Assembly: GCA_038025085.1 (NCBI GenBank)
Contig: CM076144.1
Location: 40,149,001 to 40,213,000, forward strand
From: Tetragonia tetragonoides
Lineage: Eukaryota; Streptophyta; Magnoliopsida; Caryophyllales; Aizoaceae
Direction: 5' to 3'
Length of the DNA: 64,000 nucleotides
Position 1 is the first letter of the stretch, and each line of letters begins with the position of its first letter. This document shows positions 1-14,350 of this stretch, piece by piece. Both the position numbers and the translations under genes were made by a program. The notes beneath the pieces are model-generated. The model made no database searches, was not told where the DNA came from, and worked only from the letters and a program-made list of their open reading frames with translations.

Positions 1-2
1 AC

Positions 3-1051
3 ACTAGAATTAGATATCATCTGTTGGGAATTGCGGGGAAGGGAATTGGGATATGTTCAAAGGCAACCAGAGAGCATAGGCGTGAAATGGAGAGGTTGGA
101 GGAACAAGTTAACAAAAGGCAGAAAAACAATGCACCCCACCAAGTGCCCTTACCACCATCAGGGATAGTTGATTTGGATGAAGATGGTACTAGTGATTTA
201 ATGCAAAGTGCTAAAAGAAAAAAATTAGAAGAGACTCCTCTTGGTAAGGCATTTGATATGCAAGCTAGGAACCAGTTAGATTATTCGATTGCCAGAATGT
301 TTTATACGGCTGGTTTGCCATTCAATTTATCAAGAAACCCTCACTTCATTCATTCGTATGCTTTTGCTGCAAATCATAATTTGGGTGGTTATGTGCCTCC
401 AAGTTATAATCGGTTGAGAACCACATTGCTCCAACAAGAGAAGAATCATGTAGAGATCTTATTAGAACCAATCAAAGCAACCTGGAAAGAGAGGGGTGTT
501 ACAATTGTAACTGACGGATGGAGTGATCCGCAAAGAAGGCCATTGATTAACTTCATGGCTACTTCAGGGTGTGGTCCAATGTTTATTAAAACTGTTAATT
601 GCTTTGGTGAGTATAAGGACAAACATTTCATTGCTGGCTTGATGAAAGAAGTTATTGATGAGGTGGGATATCATAATGTGGTTCAAATCATAACTGACAA
701 TGCACCCAATTGTAAAGGTGCGGGGGAAATAATTGAAAGTATTTATCCTCAAGTTTATTGGACACCCTGTGTTGTCCACACTTTGAACCTTGCCTTGAAA
801 AACATTTGTGATGCAAAGAATTCAGAATCTAATAAAGAAGCTTATGATAAACTTCATTGGATAATTGAGGTTCATGGTCATGGTGTGCAAGTGAAGAACT
901 TTATAATGAACCATGGCATGAGATTGGCTATTTTTAATCGATTCTCTTCTCTTAAGTTGCTTTCGGTTGCCGAAACTCGGTTTGCTTCGGTTGTTGTTAT
1001 GCTTAAAAGGTTGAAGCTTCTTAGGCGTGCTCTTGAGGCCATGGTTATGAG
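3..1051 (+). pseudogene. hAT transposase, outer copy, N-terminal part
   Basis: Open from the window edge and in frame with the inner copy's protein. It covers the end of the BED zinc finger (TRIRYHL), a basic linker, and the DUF659/RNase H-like catalytic core with ITDNAPNCKGAG and the CVVHTLNLALKN motif typical of plant hAT transposases. The frame stays open to the insertion point, where it is fused to the terminus of the inner element and stops shortly after (1094). The missing remainder resumes at 4367. The first codons of the gene lie left of the window. It is inactive because of the 3.3-kb insertion, not because of point mutations that I can see. Confidence 0.9.
1044..1051. repeat. hAT target site duplication, left (GTTATGAG)
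   Basis: Perfect 8-bp direct repeat with 4359-4366, on both sides of the inner hAT element. Removing one copy plus the element restores an uninterrupted outer transposase frame. Confidence 0.95.
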
Positions 1052-1135
1052 CAAGGTTGCACGGAAACGTGAAACGCGGAAACGTGAAACGTGAAACGTG
1101 AAACGTCAATTCTCAAAAATGCCGGAAACGCGGAA
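1052..1135. repeat. Subterminal AAACG repeat cluster of inner hAT (3' end)
   Basis: GGAAACG and GTGAAACG occur in close succession here. The same cluster, reverse complemented, is at 5459-5552 in the outer copy. Short subterminal repeats are where hAT transposases are known to bind; that role is inferred here. Confidence 0.7.
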
Positions 1136-1310
1136 ACGTCCCCACAAAAAATATATTAAAAAAATATATTAAAAAAACAGAAAATAATTATTCCATCAAG
1201 ATAACAACGATTCTTTTAATGAAACAAAGACAAATACATAATTCAAGTTTCAAAAAAAAAACACTACAAACGCAAATAGAAATGAAAACAACTACATAGG
1301 TTAATTAGCA

Positions 1311-3476
1311 TCAAGTTGCACGTGGCTCATTTAAGAACACCGATTCCAAATCCGGCTCATCAAGAGAAAGCTCAGCGTTTTGAAGAAATCCTCCATCTTC
1401 CATTAGATCATCGAAGTCATCCCCACCAACATCCCACATTTTTGTTTTCTCCTCCGCATATACGAATGTGTTCCTTGATAGAAGACGTAGATTGTTGTGA
1501 ATGAATACCAAATCCTCAGCACGTTTTGGATTCAACCTATTCCTTCTAAGTGAGTGAATAAATGCATAAGTACTCCAATTCCGGTCAACACATGAGGAGG
1601 AAGTAGGATGTCCAAGCAATCTAAAAGCCAATGCTTGAAGCAACGGTGTAACCGAACCATAGTTAGCCCACTAAATTTTAGGATCCATCGAGTACCTCAT
1701 ATGAAGCGATTCACTACCGGTATAACCCCCCTGCTTCAAGGCAAAGTTACCATATTCCAGCATAATTTGTTCATAATCATCATCATCGGGGTAGAGCCTT
1801 CGGAAGCACTTTCTTCTTTCACGTGATACTTCGTCATCCCTTTGAGGAGTTACTCTAGCAGGGTCCTCATGAAGCCATCGATCACTGTAGTACTTTGGGT
1901 TTAATGAGTGAGCTAAGCAATGAAGAGGTGTGTTGTTTTTCCCCCAACGAGAAATAAGAATGGTATTAACCACATCAAAGAAAGGAGAGAAGGCGGTATC
2001 AACTCTTTCTTCCTTCTTATAAATTGCAAGCTTCACTTTCTCAATCATGTCATCCCACATCTCATACACTAAATGAAGACAAGGCTTGTCGGTATCACAA
2101 ATCCTAATCATCTCATAAATGGGAGCGGTGAATGCAAGGATGTAATTAACATCTTCCCACCAACTATCATCTACTATCTTATCCTTCACAAACTTTGCCT
2201 TGCCCACATCATCCTCTTTATAAGAGCTCCATTCATCACTCATAACCATGGCCTCAAGAGCACGCCTAAGAAGCTTCAACCTTTTAAGCATAACAACAAC
2301 CGAAGCAAACCGAGTTTCGGCAACCGAAAGCAACTTAAGAGAAGAGAATCGATTAAAAATAGCCAATCTCATGCCATGGTTCATTATAAAGTTCTTCACT
2401 TGCACACCATGACCATGAACCTCAATTATCCAATGAAGTTTATCATAAGCTTCTTTATTAGATTCTGAATTCTTTGCATCACAAATGTTTTTCAAGGCAA
2501 GGTTCAAAGTGTGGACAACACAGGGTGTCCAATAAACTTGAGGATAAATACTTTCAATTATTTCCCCCGCACCTTTACAATTGGGTGCATTGTCAGTTAT
2601 GATTTGAACCACATTATGATATCCCACCTCATCAATAACTTCTTTCATCAAGCCAGCAATGAAATGTTTGTCCTTATACTCACCAAAGCAATTAACAGTT
2701 TTAATAAACATTGGACCACACCCTGAAGTAGCCATGAAGTTAATCAATGGCCTTCTTTGCGGATCACTCCATCCGTCAGTTACAATTGTAACACCCCTCT
2801 CTTTCCAGGTTGCTTTGATTGGTTCTAATAAGGTCTCTACATGATTCTTCTCTTGTTGGAGCAATGTGGTTCTCAACCGATTATAACTTGGAGGCACATA
2901 ACCACCCAAATTATGATTTGCAGCAAAAGCATACGAATGAATGAAGTGAGGGTTTCTTGATAAATTGAATGGCAAACCAGCCGTATAAAACATTCTGGCA
3001 ATCGAATAATCTAACTGGTTCCTAGCTTGCATATCAAATGCCTTACCAAGAGGAGTCTCTTCTAATTTTTTTCTTTTAGCACTTTGCATTAAATCACTAG
3101 TACCATCTTCATCCAAATCAACTATCCCTGATGGTGGTAAGGGCACTTGGTGGGGTGCATTGTTTTTCTGCCTTTTGTTAACTTGTTCCTCCAACCTCTC
3201 CATTTCACGCCTATGCTCTCTGGTTGCCTTTGAACATATCCCAATTCCCTTCCCCGCAATTCCCAACAGATGATATCTAATTCTAGTGTATGTCCCTTGG
3301 TAACTTCCATGACAAAGAAGACACTCCCATTTGATATTACCACCCCTTTTGCCTCCAGTTCTACCAAAATTTTTAACATATACCCAAAGAGGTTTATTAG
3401 GGTCTGTATTTTGAGAAGTCTCAGCTGACTCACTAACATTAGCACTATCATCAGTTGAAGCCATGTATCTAGACAA
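1311..3476 (-). pseudogene. hAT transposase, inner copy, one nonsense codon
   Basis: A 722-codon reading frame from ATG at 3476 to the stop at 1311, broken only by TAG at 1673-1671. That codon replaces the TGG (Trp) seen at the same place in the outer copy (KIWWANYG), a single G-to-A change. Domains in order: BED-type zinc finger near residues 28-75 (WECLLCHGSYQGTYTRIRYHL), a basic region, the DUF659/RNase H-like core near residues 190-330, and the hATC dimerisation domain downstream of the stop. As it stands it would make a 601-residue protein lacking the dimerisation domain, so it is probably non-functional alone, though a truncated product with the BED finger could act as a dominant-negative binder (inference). 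Confidence 0.92.
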
Positions 3477-3520
3477 AAAAAAAAAAAAAAAGAGATGAGA
3501 GGAAATTAACTGAAATTAAA

Positions 3521-3872
3521 AAGAACATGAAGAAAAGAGAGAAACAGAAAGAAAATAAGTGAAATAACATAAACGAAATCAAACAAAACATAAACAGAAA
3601 GCAAATAGCATAAAAAACGAAATTAAACAGAAAATAAAAAGAAAAGAGATGAGAAGAGAGAAGAACATTAATCACAAATCGCCGGAGATGAACATGAAGA
3701 ACATGAAGAAAAGAGAGAAACAGAAAGAAAATAAGTGAAATAACATAAACGAAATCAAACAAAACATAAATAGAAAGCAAATAGCATAAAAAACGAAATT
3801 AAACAGAAAATAAAAAGAAAAGAGATGAGAAGAGAGAAGAACATTAATCACAGATCGCCGGAGATGAACATG
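3521..3872. repeat. 176-bp tandem duplication in hAT 5' leader
   Basis: Two almost identical 176-bp units (starting 3521 and 3697; a third partial unit starts at 3873) of purine-rich sequence, each containing ATCGCCGGAGATGAACATG. They lie upstream of the inner transposase ATG (3476, minus), so they would be 5' UTR or promoter. Confidence 0.85.
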
Positions 3873-4040
3873 AAGAACATGAAGAAAACGAAATTACTTG
3901 TCGAGCTTGAGATCGCCGGAGAAGAGAGAAGAAGCTTGAGATCGCCGGAATGAGCGCTTGAGGATCGCCGTTGGAGAGAAGAGAGAGAAGGAGAGAGAAG
4001 AGAGTGTCGGGTTAGGGTTAGGGTTTAGAAGGAAAAAAGG

Positions 4041-4165
<125 letters not shown>

Positions 4166-4182
4166 CTGGAAATTAAAAAATT

Positions 4183-4358
4183 CGCGCGTTTCGAGTTTCT
4201 GTCTCAGCGTTTCGCGCGCGTTTCTTCGTCAATCCAGAGTTTCCCGTGCGTTTCGCCAAATGTCTAACGTTTCGGACGTTTCGAAAGCGTTTCGATCGCG
4301 TTTCGAAACGTTTCGAAAACGCGAAACGCGACCTGATTCACGTTTCGGTGCTTCATTG
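4183..4358. repeat. Subterminal CGTTTC repeat cluster of inner hAT (5' end)
   Basis: More than ten CGTTTC or GTTTCG words lie in about 175 bp next to the 5' terminus, a locally GC-rich patch in AT-rich DNA. It matches the motif of the opposite end and is the likely transposase-binding region. Confidence 0.7.
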
Positions 4359-4366
4359 GTTATGAG
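4359..4366. repeat. hAT target site duplication, right (GTTATGAG)
   Basis: Right-hand partner of 1044-1051. Confidence 0.95.
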
Positions 4367-5294
4367 TGTTGAATGGAGCTCTTATAAAGAGGATGATGTG
4401 GGCAAGGCAAAGTTTGTGAAGGATAAGATAGTAGATGATAGTTGGTGGGAAGATGTTAATTACATCCTTGCATTCAACGCTCCCATTTATGAGATGATTA
4501 GGATTTGTGATACCGACAAGCCTTGTCTTCATTTAGTGTATGAGATGTGGGATGACATGATTGAGAAAGTGAAGCTTGCAATTTATAAGAAGGAAGAAAG
4601 AGTTGATACCGCCTTCTCTCCTTTCTTTGATGTGGTTAATACCATTCTTATTTCTCGTTGGGGGAAAAACAACACACCTCTTCATTGCTTAGCTCACTCA
4701 TTAAACCCAAAGTACTACAGTGATCGATGGCTTCATGAGGACCCTGCTAGAGTAACTCCTCAAAGGGATGACGAAGTATCACGTGAAAGAAGAAAGTGCT
4801 TCCGAAGGCTCTACCCCGATGATGATGATTATGAACAAATTATGCTGGAATATGGTAACTTTGCCTTGAAGCAGGGGGGTTATACCGGTAGTGAATCGCT
4901 TCATATGAGGTACTCGATGGATCCTAAAATTTGGTGGGCTAACTATGGTTCGGTTACACCGTTGCTTCAAGCATTGGCTTTTAGATTGCTTGGACATCCT
5001 ACTTCCTCCTCATGTGTTGAGCGGAATTGGAGTACTTATGCATTTATTCACTCACCTAGAAGGAATAGGTTGAATCCAAAACGTGCTGAGGATTTGGTAT
5101 TCATTCACAACAATCTACGTCTTCTATCAAGGAACACATTCGTATATGCGGAGGAGAAAACAAAAATGTGGGATGTTGGTGGGGATGACTTCGATGATCT
5201 AATGGAAGATGGAGGATTTCTTCAAAACGCTGAGCTTTCTCTTGATGAGCCGGATTTGGAATCGGTGTTCTTAAATGAGCCACGTGCAACTTGA
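4367..5294 (+). pseudogene. hAT transposase, outer copy, C-terminal part
   Basis: Continuation of the outer transposase after the nested element. It begins at the codons equivalent to SDEWSSYKEDD of the inner copy (V replaces D here) and runs uninterrupted to TGA at 5292-5294. It carries the C-terminal hAT dimerisation domain (hATC) around NWSTYAFIHS and RRNRLNPKRAEDLVFIH, followed by an acidic tail. Unlike the inner copy it keeps TGG (Trp) in KIWWANYG. Upstream codons back to 4260 are read through from the inner element's end and are not native. Confidence 0.9.
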
Positions 5295-5552
5295 TGCTAA
5301 TTAACCTATGTAGTTGTTTTCATTTCTATTTGCGTTTGTAGTGTTTTTTTTTGAAACTTGAATTATGTATTTGTCTTTGTTTCATTAAAAGAATCGTTGT
5401 TATCTTGATGGAATAATTATTTTCTGTTTTTTTAATATATTTTTTTAATATATTTTTTGTGGGGACGTTTCCGCGTTTCCGGCATTTTTGAGAATTGACG
5501 TTTCACGTTTCACGTTTCACGTTTCCGCGTTTCACGTTTCCGTGCAACCTTG

Positions 5553-6040
5553 ATCTCAGCATAAGTCACAGGATTTCCCCCTTGCCTATTATCAGTTTTC
5601 AACACATTATTGAAATCTCCAGCTACAAGCCAAGAGTTCTGGCAGTTAGAAAAATATCTCAAATCCTCCTATAGTTGCTGCCTTTCTTCTTTCTCATTCA
5701 AACCATACACAACACTTAACACAAACTCTACTTTGCTCTCCATATGACACACTTTGCAGATAACCATTTGTGCAGATGAGAAAATAACATCAACATAAAA
5801 GTAATTAGGTAGCCACCTCACCCAAATCCTACCCAAATGATGTTTGTCAAGATTAATATATGACTCCCACCCCGACATGAAACTTTTTTTGCACTTTTCA
5901 ATATTAATTGCTCTAATTTTAGTTTCTAAAAAGCAACTAATCCACATTTATTCTTTTTGCAAAAGAGAGCAATGTCCCTTTGCTTATTAGGGCCATTAAG
6001 CCCTCTCACATTCCATATAAGAGCTCTATCCATGACCATC
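5553..6040 (-). pseudogene. LINE ORF2 endonuclease domain, truncated
   Basis: Begins RALIWNVRGLNG, the typical first strand of plant L1 endonucleases, with LETKIR and VAGDFNNVL further on. There is a TAG where LWEDL is expected (QQL-stop-EDL). The C-terminal half, reverse transcriptase and RNase H are not in the window because of the hAT insertion at 5552/5553. Confidence 0.78.
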
Positions 6041-6049
6041 AGTCAATAT

Positions 6050-7424
6050 AGGGGACATACCATGTTGTGGCACCATCACATTGTGTTGCTCCTCTTGTAC
6101 CTCTTCAATGGTCTCCTGTATCACCTGCACCTCCTGAACCTCAATGTCTGCTTGCAATATGTCATATTTATTGTGCAAAAGTGTAGCTGGTTTCTTTGGC
6201 TGAGGTAAGGGCCTGTACACCCCTCTGCCTCCTCCCAATCTCCCCCTTCTTGCATTTCCCATTCTGCCTCTCCCCCTCCCTGCATTCTGCCACTGCTGAT
6301 TCCTGGGTGAATCTAGCTGCACAGGTTGTGCATTTAGTACAGTCTGAACAGGCTGGTCTACTGGGGCTGTAGTGACCTTACTCTTCTTTCTGCAGGCCTC
6401 CTCAATATGCCCATATTGCTTGCAATGGCTACAAACAGTTGGCTTCTAATCATATTCCACCTCCTGCTCTACAATGTTGCCTCTTTCATTCATGAAATGA
6501 ACTTTGTCAGGGTATTCACCACCTATCTCCACCTCAATCATCACTCTAGCATAGTGTATGCCAACCTTAAGCTCAATGTTCTTGTCAGCCATCATTGGCC
6601 TACCAATGAGACTGGAAATTTTGCTTAAACCCACAGCATTCCAGTATTTCACATCTAACCCTGGGAATTTAACCCAGATTGGGACAGAAGTGAGCTCCTC
6701 TCTAGCATAATCAACATTCTCAGACCATGGCCTCACTATCATAGGCTTGTTATCAAAGTGATAAACCCCTCTTGCAAAACAACATCCCTTTTTTCCAATG
6801 ATTCAAAACGCACCAAAACCAATCCATTGTTCATCATAGCTATCTTAGTCATCCCCTTATTCGCCCAAATTTTCCTCAAAAAACCACTCAAAACATTAAT
6901 AGGGGGCCTGAAACCCATAACATAACATACAACAGCCTGATTCCAGTAGCTAATTTCAGATTGAATATCCATAATTTTAATGTCCCCAACTGGTTTACCC
7001 TCATGCATTACTGGTTCAATAAATTCCAATTTAAATCCAGCATTCCTTAATTTTGTGATGGCAAATTTATCCCAAGCTGAAGGATTACCTATTCCTGACG
7101 ATTGTTGTTGTTTATCCGCTGCCTCAGCAGCAACATCGTCTTCCCAGGAGAAGTGAGTTCTTGCTTTACTTTGCATTTTAGACAGCCACAAATTGATTTT
7201 TTCTCTCGCTAATTCCAATTGTTGCACCATACCTTGATTAACATCTGGAGTTAGTATATCAGGTTCTTCAAGCTCACTGGTTAAATTCCTCACTACCCTG
7301 TCCAAATTAGGTCTTTCAGTACTCTAGAACCCACGATTTGCCATTCTCACCGGGCTAGCTGGTTCTTCAGTCATGCCTCCTTCCCGACCTTCACTCCCAC
7401 GCTTAGCTTTTTCTTTTCTCGCCA
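6050..7424 (-). pseudogene. LINE ORF1 (DUF4283 + CCHC zinc knuckle), decayed
   Basis: Likely start at 7424 (MARKEKAKRG). A TAG follows MANRGF. The DUF4283-like RNA-binding region spans roughly 7100-6450. A one-base deletion in a G run near 6768 shifts the frame (GFITL instead of the expected VYHFDNKPMIVRPWSENV). A further TAG replaces the Trp normally found before the zinc knuckle (VEYD-stop-KPTVCSHCKQYGH). The knuckle C-x2-C-x4-H-x4-C is intact, followed by an Arg/Gly-rich tail. The protein would bind element RNA. Defective. Confidence 0.82.
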
Positions 7425-7509
7425 TTAACTCAGAGCAAGTTGCAGGGACTTACGCTGGAGGAGAGAGGAGAGAGCATCGCTAGAGAGAGAAAGATTTTTT
7501 TGCGATAAC

Positions 7510-7587
7510 AAGACTTTGTTGTCACTTGGGTCGGTGGATAATAAGATTTTGTTGTCACTTGGGTCGGTGGGCTAATAAGATTTTGTA
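7510..7587. repeat. 33-34 bp tandem repeat
   Basis: AAGA(C/T)TTTGTTGTCACTTG begins at 7510 and 7543, with a third partial unit at 7577. It lies just upstream of LINE ORF1 and may be its 5' UTR. Confidence 0.8.
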
Positions 7588-8207
7588 CAGAGTTGTCGGA
7601 GTACATGATTTGAGTGGGCTAGCAAGATTTAGAGGTAAAAGTTTTGATTCTAAATATGTTTTTGGACTTCAAAATAAGTGGTGAGTCCAAGTCCAAACCA
7701 ATAATCCAATTTATTTTATTTCTTTCCAAATTTTATTTTTATTGGCATTATTTTTTTGAATACGAAAAACCCGCATCCACTACTTTTTGAATTAGATAAT
7801 TTTAGAGTATATGCAATAGCTTTCAAACTACGTATACCTAGCAAACAAGCCAACAAGATAAACAATATTGTAAAGATGCCTAGTAAAAATTAAGCTCAGG
7901 TTATTTATCATGAAATCCAACTCCAGGACTAATTTAAATCTACTACTCCTTTGAAGACCCCTTATGACATTTGATCATTAGTACCTTAGTAAGTGGGAGG
8001 AGTATGGAGTTATGGACTGATCAGAATTTCGAGTGAAACTTAACATAAATAATGCTCGCTCAACTGAAATTATCATAATATAATTGTGCTTGTTCAGCCG
8101 AAATTCATTGTTCTATTCACAGTACAGATCAGATCAACAGGGATGAAGTTCAGAAACAATGCAAAAGAAGTCAAAATGAAAAGAAAAAAATTAACCTTTA
8201 TCAGAAT
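7588..8207. other. Intergenic spacer, nothing recognised
   Basis: AT-rich sequence between the LINE 5' region and the tRNA gene. I see no open frame, repeat or RNA gene. Confidence 0.6.
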
Positions 8208-8281
8208 TGGTCCCGGCGGGGCTCGAACCCGCGACCTTCGGCTCATAAGACCAACGCTCTAACCAACTGAGCTACGGGACC
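8208..8281 (-). tRNA. tRNA-Ile(UAU): tRNA-Ile (anticodon UAU), intronless
   Basis: A 74-nt cloverleaf on minus: acceptor GGTCCCG pairs with CGGGACC; D arm GCTC/GAGC with the A-box consensus TAGCTCAGTTGG; anticodon stem TTGGT/GCCGA with loop CTTATGA giving UAU; T arm GCGGG/CCCGC with loop TTCGAGC (B box GGTTCGAGCCC). No intron and no encoded CCA. Sequence style is eukaryotic cytosolic. The isotype is read from the anticodon alone. RNA polymerase III would use the internal A and B boxes; a TTT-type terminator on minus is present within the AT-rich 8190s. Confidence 0.9.
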
Positions 8282-8469
8282 AACTTGTAATAATCATCTA
8301 CTTTTTAGCTAAACGTGATCAAAGGCGAAAAACACGTTAAATAGATCAACTCCATATTCATATTAACCAGCAAACTACATCCAGGCATTCAATTACAACA
8401 AAATACATCTTCGTTTCACAACTAATTTAAGTAATTAATTAAGTAATAAGTAATAACCCACATCGATCA

Positions 8470-9489
<1,020 letters not shown>

Positions 9490-9544
9490 GAATATGACAC
9501 TCTATATTGCGGTTTTTAGTTAGAAAGCTACTATAGGCATGTGA

Positions 9545-9552
9545 TATTTATA
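9545..9552 (-). promoter_or_regulatory. TATA box of the bHLH gene
   Basis: TATAAATA on minus, 56 nt upstream of the ATG at 9489. It implies a transcription start near 9515-9520 and a short leader. Confidence 0.6.
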
Positions 9553-10205
9553 GAGGAAGAGAAAGCTAGGGACAAAAGGTAGTAGCTAGTACTAAACTAT
9601 ATATGTAGGGAAATATAGTGAAAAAATTTGTTTGTACTAGCTCTATTCACTAAATAGATTGTGTGACCTATTAAAGTGTTAATTAATGTGGTTGAAAATT
9701 ATTGGAGGTACCTTATAGATTGTTCACTTTTATTTCTCTATGTATTTATTGAAGAATATGTTGATAGTGTTTTTTTCAACTGAATTGAATTCAACTCAGT
9801 TCAACCAATTATTGAGTAAGTGAAAATCAATACACTCTTAAATATCTTGCGGATTTAATTTCATTTTGAATTGTATTTGATAAGAAAATACCTTTTAAAA
9901 AAATAATCTTAATTATTGATGTCACTAGATAGAGTTTAAACAAATAAGATCATAGATAATTTACATTACGTAGTACAATAGTACGACATGATTAGATGGG
10001 ATTTTAGTTCAACACTCTAATTATTATAGAAAAATATTCGCATTTCGTTAATTACTACTAATTTAAATCAATCTTTGTTATATCACAGTATGATCTATTG
10101 CATTACTTGGCTAGAATCCTTTGTGAGATTTTTCTCCAATTATTAGGTTCGTTGTTAGGACTAATGAGTCTTTGCATGAAACTTTCAACATTATTGATCT
10201 AATTA
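9553..10205. other. AT-rich upstream region of the bHLH gene
   Basis: Non-coding; no repeat or element recognised beyond short AT-rich words. It would hold the distal promoter. Confidence 0.5.
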
Positions 10206-11768
<1,563 letters not shown>

Positions 11769-11958
11769 TTAATAGTAAAAATCTAAAAGTCAAATATAAA
11801 GATTTTCATGATAGGGATAATTTATGAAGGTACTAATTTAATTGTTGTATATGTCAAAATAGTTAGGGGAAATGACATAGGATGTGCTATTTTTGAGCTA
11901 CTGTGACCGAGTAAAGTGTGTTTTAGTTTTTTCCATTTATCTCTAGTAATAAGTTCAA

Positions 11959-12450
11959 GGAAAAATTTTATTTAGGTGTTCTAAGGTTTCGTGCATTATT
12001 TTATTTAGGTTGTATGTGGTTTGAATAATTTCACTTAAGTCGCACGAGGTTTTGCAAATAATTTCACATAGGTGACAAATGATGACGGCTAACTTTCGTT
12101 AACTTTTGTAGACGTGTAAAGGGGCGGTTATCCTTGATCACTCCGATTAATATTGATTAACGTAAAAAAATATGATTTTAATTAATTATATTTTACGACA
12201 ATTCATTTACCGAACACCAGATTTCCGAAAACACGATTTATTTGCAAAAAAAAATTAAATAGTATTTTAGCACGGATCATCAAGGATAATCGTCATTCGC
12301 ACGTCATCAAAAGTTAGCCTCCGTCATCACATGTCACCTATATGAAATTATTTACAAAACTTTGTGTCACCTAAGTGAAATTATTCAAACCACATATATA
12401 ACCTAAAAAATAATACGCGAAACTTCAGAGCACCTAAATGAAAATTTTCC
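11959..12450. mobile_element. Foldback (long inverted repeat) MITE
   Basis: About 490 bp. Left arm 11959-12130 and right arm 12280-12450 are imperfect reverse complements over about 170 bp. The left reads GGAAAAATTTTATTTAGGTG; the right reverse complement reads GGAAAATTTTCATTTAGGTG. The match continues through TTTGAATAATTTCACTTA and GATGACGG. No coding capacity. Superfamily unknown, possibly MULE-derived; no clear target duplication. Confidence 0.8.
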
Positions 12451-12618
12451 TAATCTTGTTCAATTTAGTTCATTATTATACTTTTCATATTATAGTTTAG
12501 TGGCGATCATTGTTATAGTTCAGTCCAATTTCAGTGGAAAAGCCCGACCTTAAACTGATCTTATTTAGCCATCACCACTAATTTGATTTGACCGGATGAG
12601 TAGTATATGCTAGTCTAA

Positions 12619-12895
12619 GCCTCTGTTTGATTCACCTGGATAAAACTAGTTTGAACTGAGCTGAATTTATTTTTTAAACTTAACCGTTAACTAATTAAAA
12701 TTCGTCCAAACTTAGTCAACATTGGACTCATTTGAAAGTATACTTTGAGATCTTTCCGATGACATAATAATCGTCATGAGATTATTTCGGAATAAAAAAT
12801 TATATGAGTTATAAAGTTACACATGAACTGAACTTAACTGAACTGGACTGAACTGAACTGGATTTAAGTAAAATTAAGGTGAATCAAACAGAGCC
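12619..12895. mobile_element. Tourist-like (PIF/Harbinger) MITE with TAA duplication
   Basis: 277 bp. Left terminus GCCTCTGTTTGATTCACC and right terminus, reverse complemented, GGCTCTGTTTGATTCACC, flanked on both sides by TAA (12616-12618, 12896-12898). No coding capacity; the interior contains GAACTGAACTGG repeats. Confidence 0.85.
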
Positions 12896-13608
12896 TAAGC
12901 GGTGAAGTATACTGATCTCATTTAATAAGTACCTTTAATGATTTGATTTGACCGGGTACTATAAAGATCTGATTTAGTAAGTTGACGTAAGTGAAAAAGA
13001 AGACACTCATAATCCACGAGAGCTTCAAAACATAATTATTGACATTGTTTTAGGAAAGCAAATTTAATAGTAGATTTTATGGCCATCTTTTCAACATTCT
13101 TCGTATTCCTTGCTTTTGTGGTAAAACTCTTTTGATCCATCTCTTACCAATTTATTGACATAAGAGGGACTCGTTGGGATAATCACTATAGAAGCTCATC
13201 TTGGTTTTCTTCCTCTTTGAATCAGAAACAAACAAACAAATAAACAAACAAACAAACAACACTACGTCGGATTAATTGCATTAGTTTGATTTTATATATG
13301 ATCTGGGTTTTGCTCATATTGCATTCAGACTTGTTTTGATTCTAGTCAGTTTGATTATTAGGTGAAAACATTATTCATATAAGACTACATGACAAATGGC
13401 GTGTTCCTTTCACTTTCTTTTTAATTAGTACAATTCAGGTTATTTAGTTTAATTTAGTTCATTGATTTACTTTTTCTCTAACATATTATTACTAATAAAA
13501 AAGAACACATTTTAAAATTATTATTTATTATCATTATCCATATTCCCTTGTGTATTAGAGGAAATTGGTTGGGTCTTTCAGTTTCAAGCACCCGTCCATA
13601 ATCAAGTA

Positions 13609-14350
13609 TAGGGGTGAAACTTATTCGGATTAAATCCAAAATCCAATCCAATCCAATCCAAATTAGGCGATTCGGATTAGACTTTCTGGATTTCATATTG
13701 GATTCGGACTCATAAAAAATATTTTTTGGATTTTCGGATTGGATTCGGACTCACCATTTTGGAATCCAATAATCCAATCCAATCCAAATTAGATATAAAT
13801 TAATAAATGAAAATACATATAATCCAAAAATGATACTAGCCCAAAATAAAAAGTATAAACTACAAATTAAAACCTAAGGGATTGAAGGCAACAATAAAAT
13901 GCATACATAAATTAGAAGATAAAAACCCTTTCAGACAACTAACTCTAGTCACGCCTTAGCAGCCACTCGTCCACTTGCTATCTCTTTACACATCTGTCTT
14001 CTCCATGTACACTAAGCGGAGATTACCGAACACATTTGAAACTACATAATTTGCATTTTTTTAATTAATGTTGTAGACCTAGTTGGTTTCGACATTTGTA
14101 TTATTATCTTATCGATGAACTTTTTTTAAGTAATGGACATTGTCGTAGAAAAGGTAAGGTGTCAAGAAAAAATTGGATTATTCGGATTAGATTGGATTAC
14201 GGAAAATAATTTGGATTGGATTCGGACTCAAAAATCAAAGTCCAAATTTAGTTTGGATTGGATTTGGACTCAAAATTTCGAGTCCATATTTTTTTGGATT
14301 GGATTTGGACTAACCCATAATTCAATCCAAAGTCCAAACTTTCACCCCTA
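13609..14350. mobile_element. Non-autonomous hAT-like element with 8-bp target duplication
   Basis: 742 bp with terminal inverted repeats TAGGGGTGAAAC and TAGGGGTGAAAG, flanked by perfect 8-bp repeats ATCAAGTA (13601-13608 and 14351-14358). Subterminal regions are dense in CCAATCCAAT / ATTGGATTGG and TCGGATT words on both sides. No coding sequence. It is unrelated in sequence to the hAT family at 1-5552. Confidence 0.88.

Larger units (their letters stand above)
5553..7440 (-). mobile_element. L1-type LINE, 5' part, interrupted by the outer hAT
   Basis: Minus-strand non-LTR retrotransposon: ORF1 with a DUF4283-like domain and CCHC knuckle, then the beginning of ORF2 with an apurinic endonuclease domain. 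The sequence stops inside the endonuclease (AGDFNNVL...GGNPVTYAEI) exactly where the hAT terminus begins, so the LINE presumably continues beyond the left edge of the window. The 5' end lies near 7440-7590. Confidence 0.85.
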
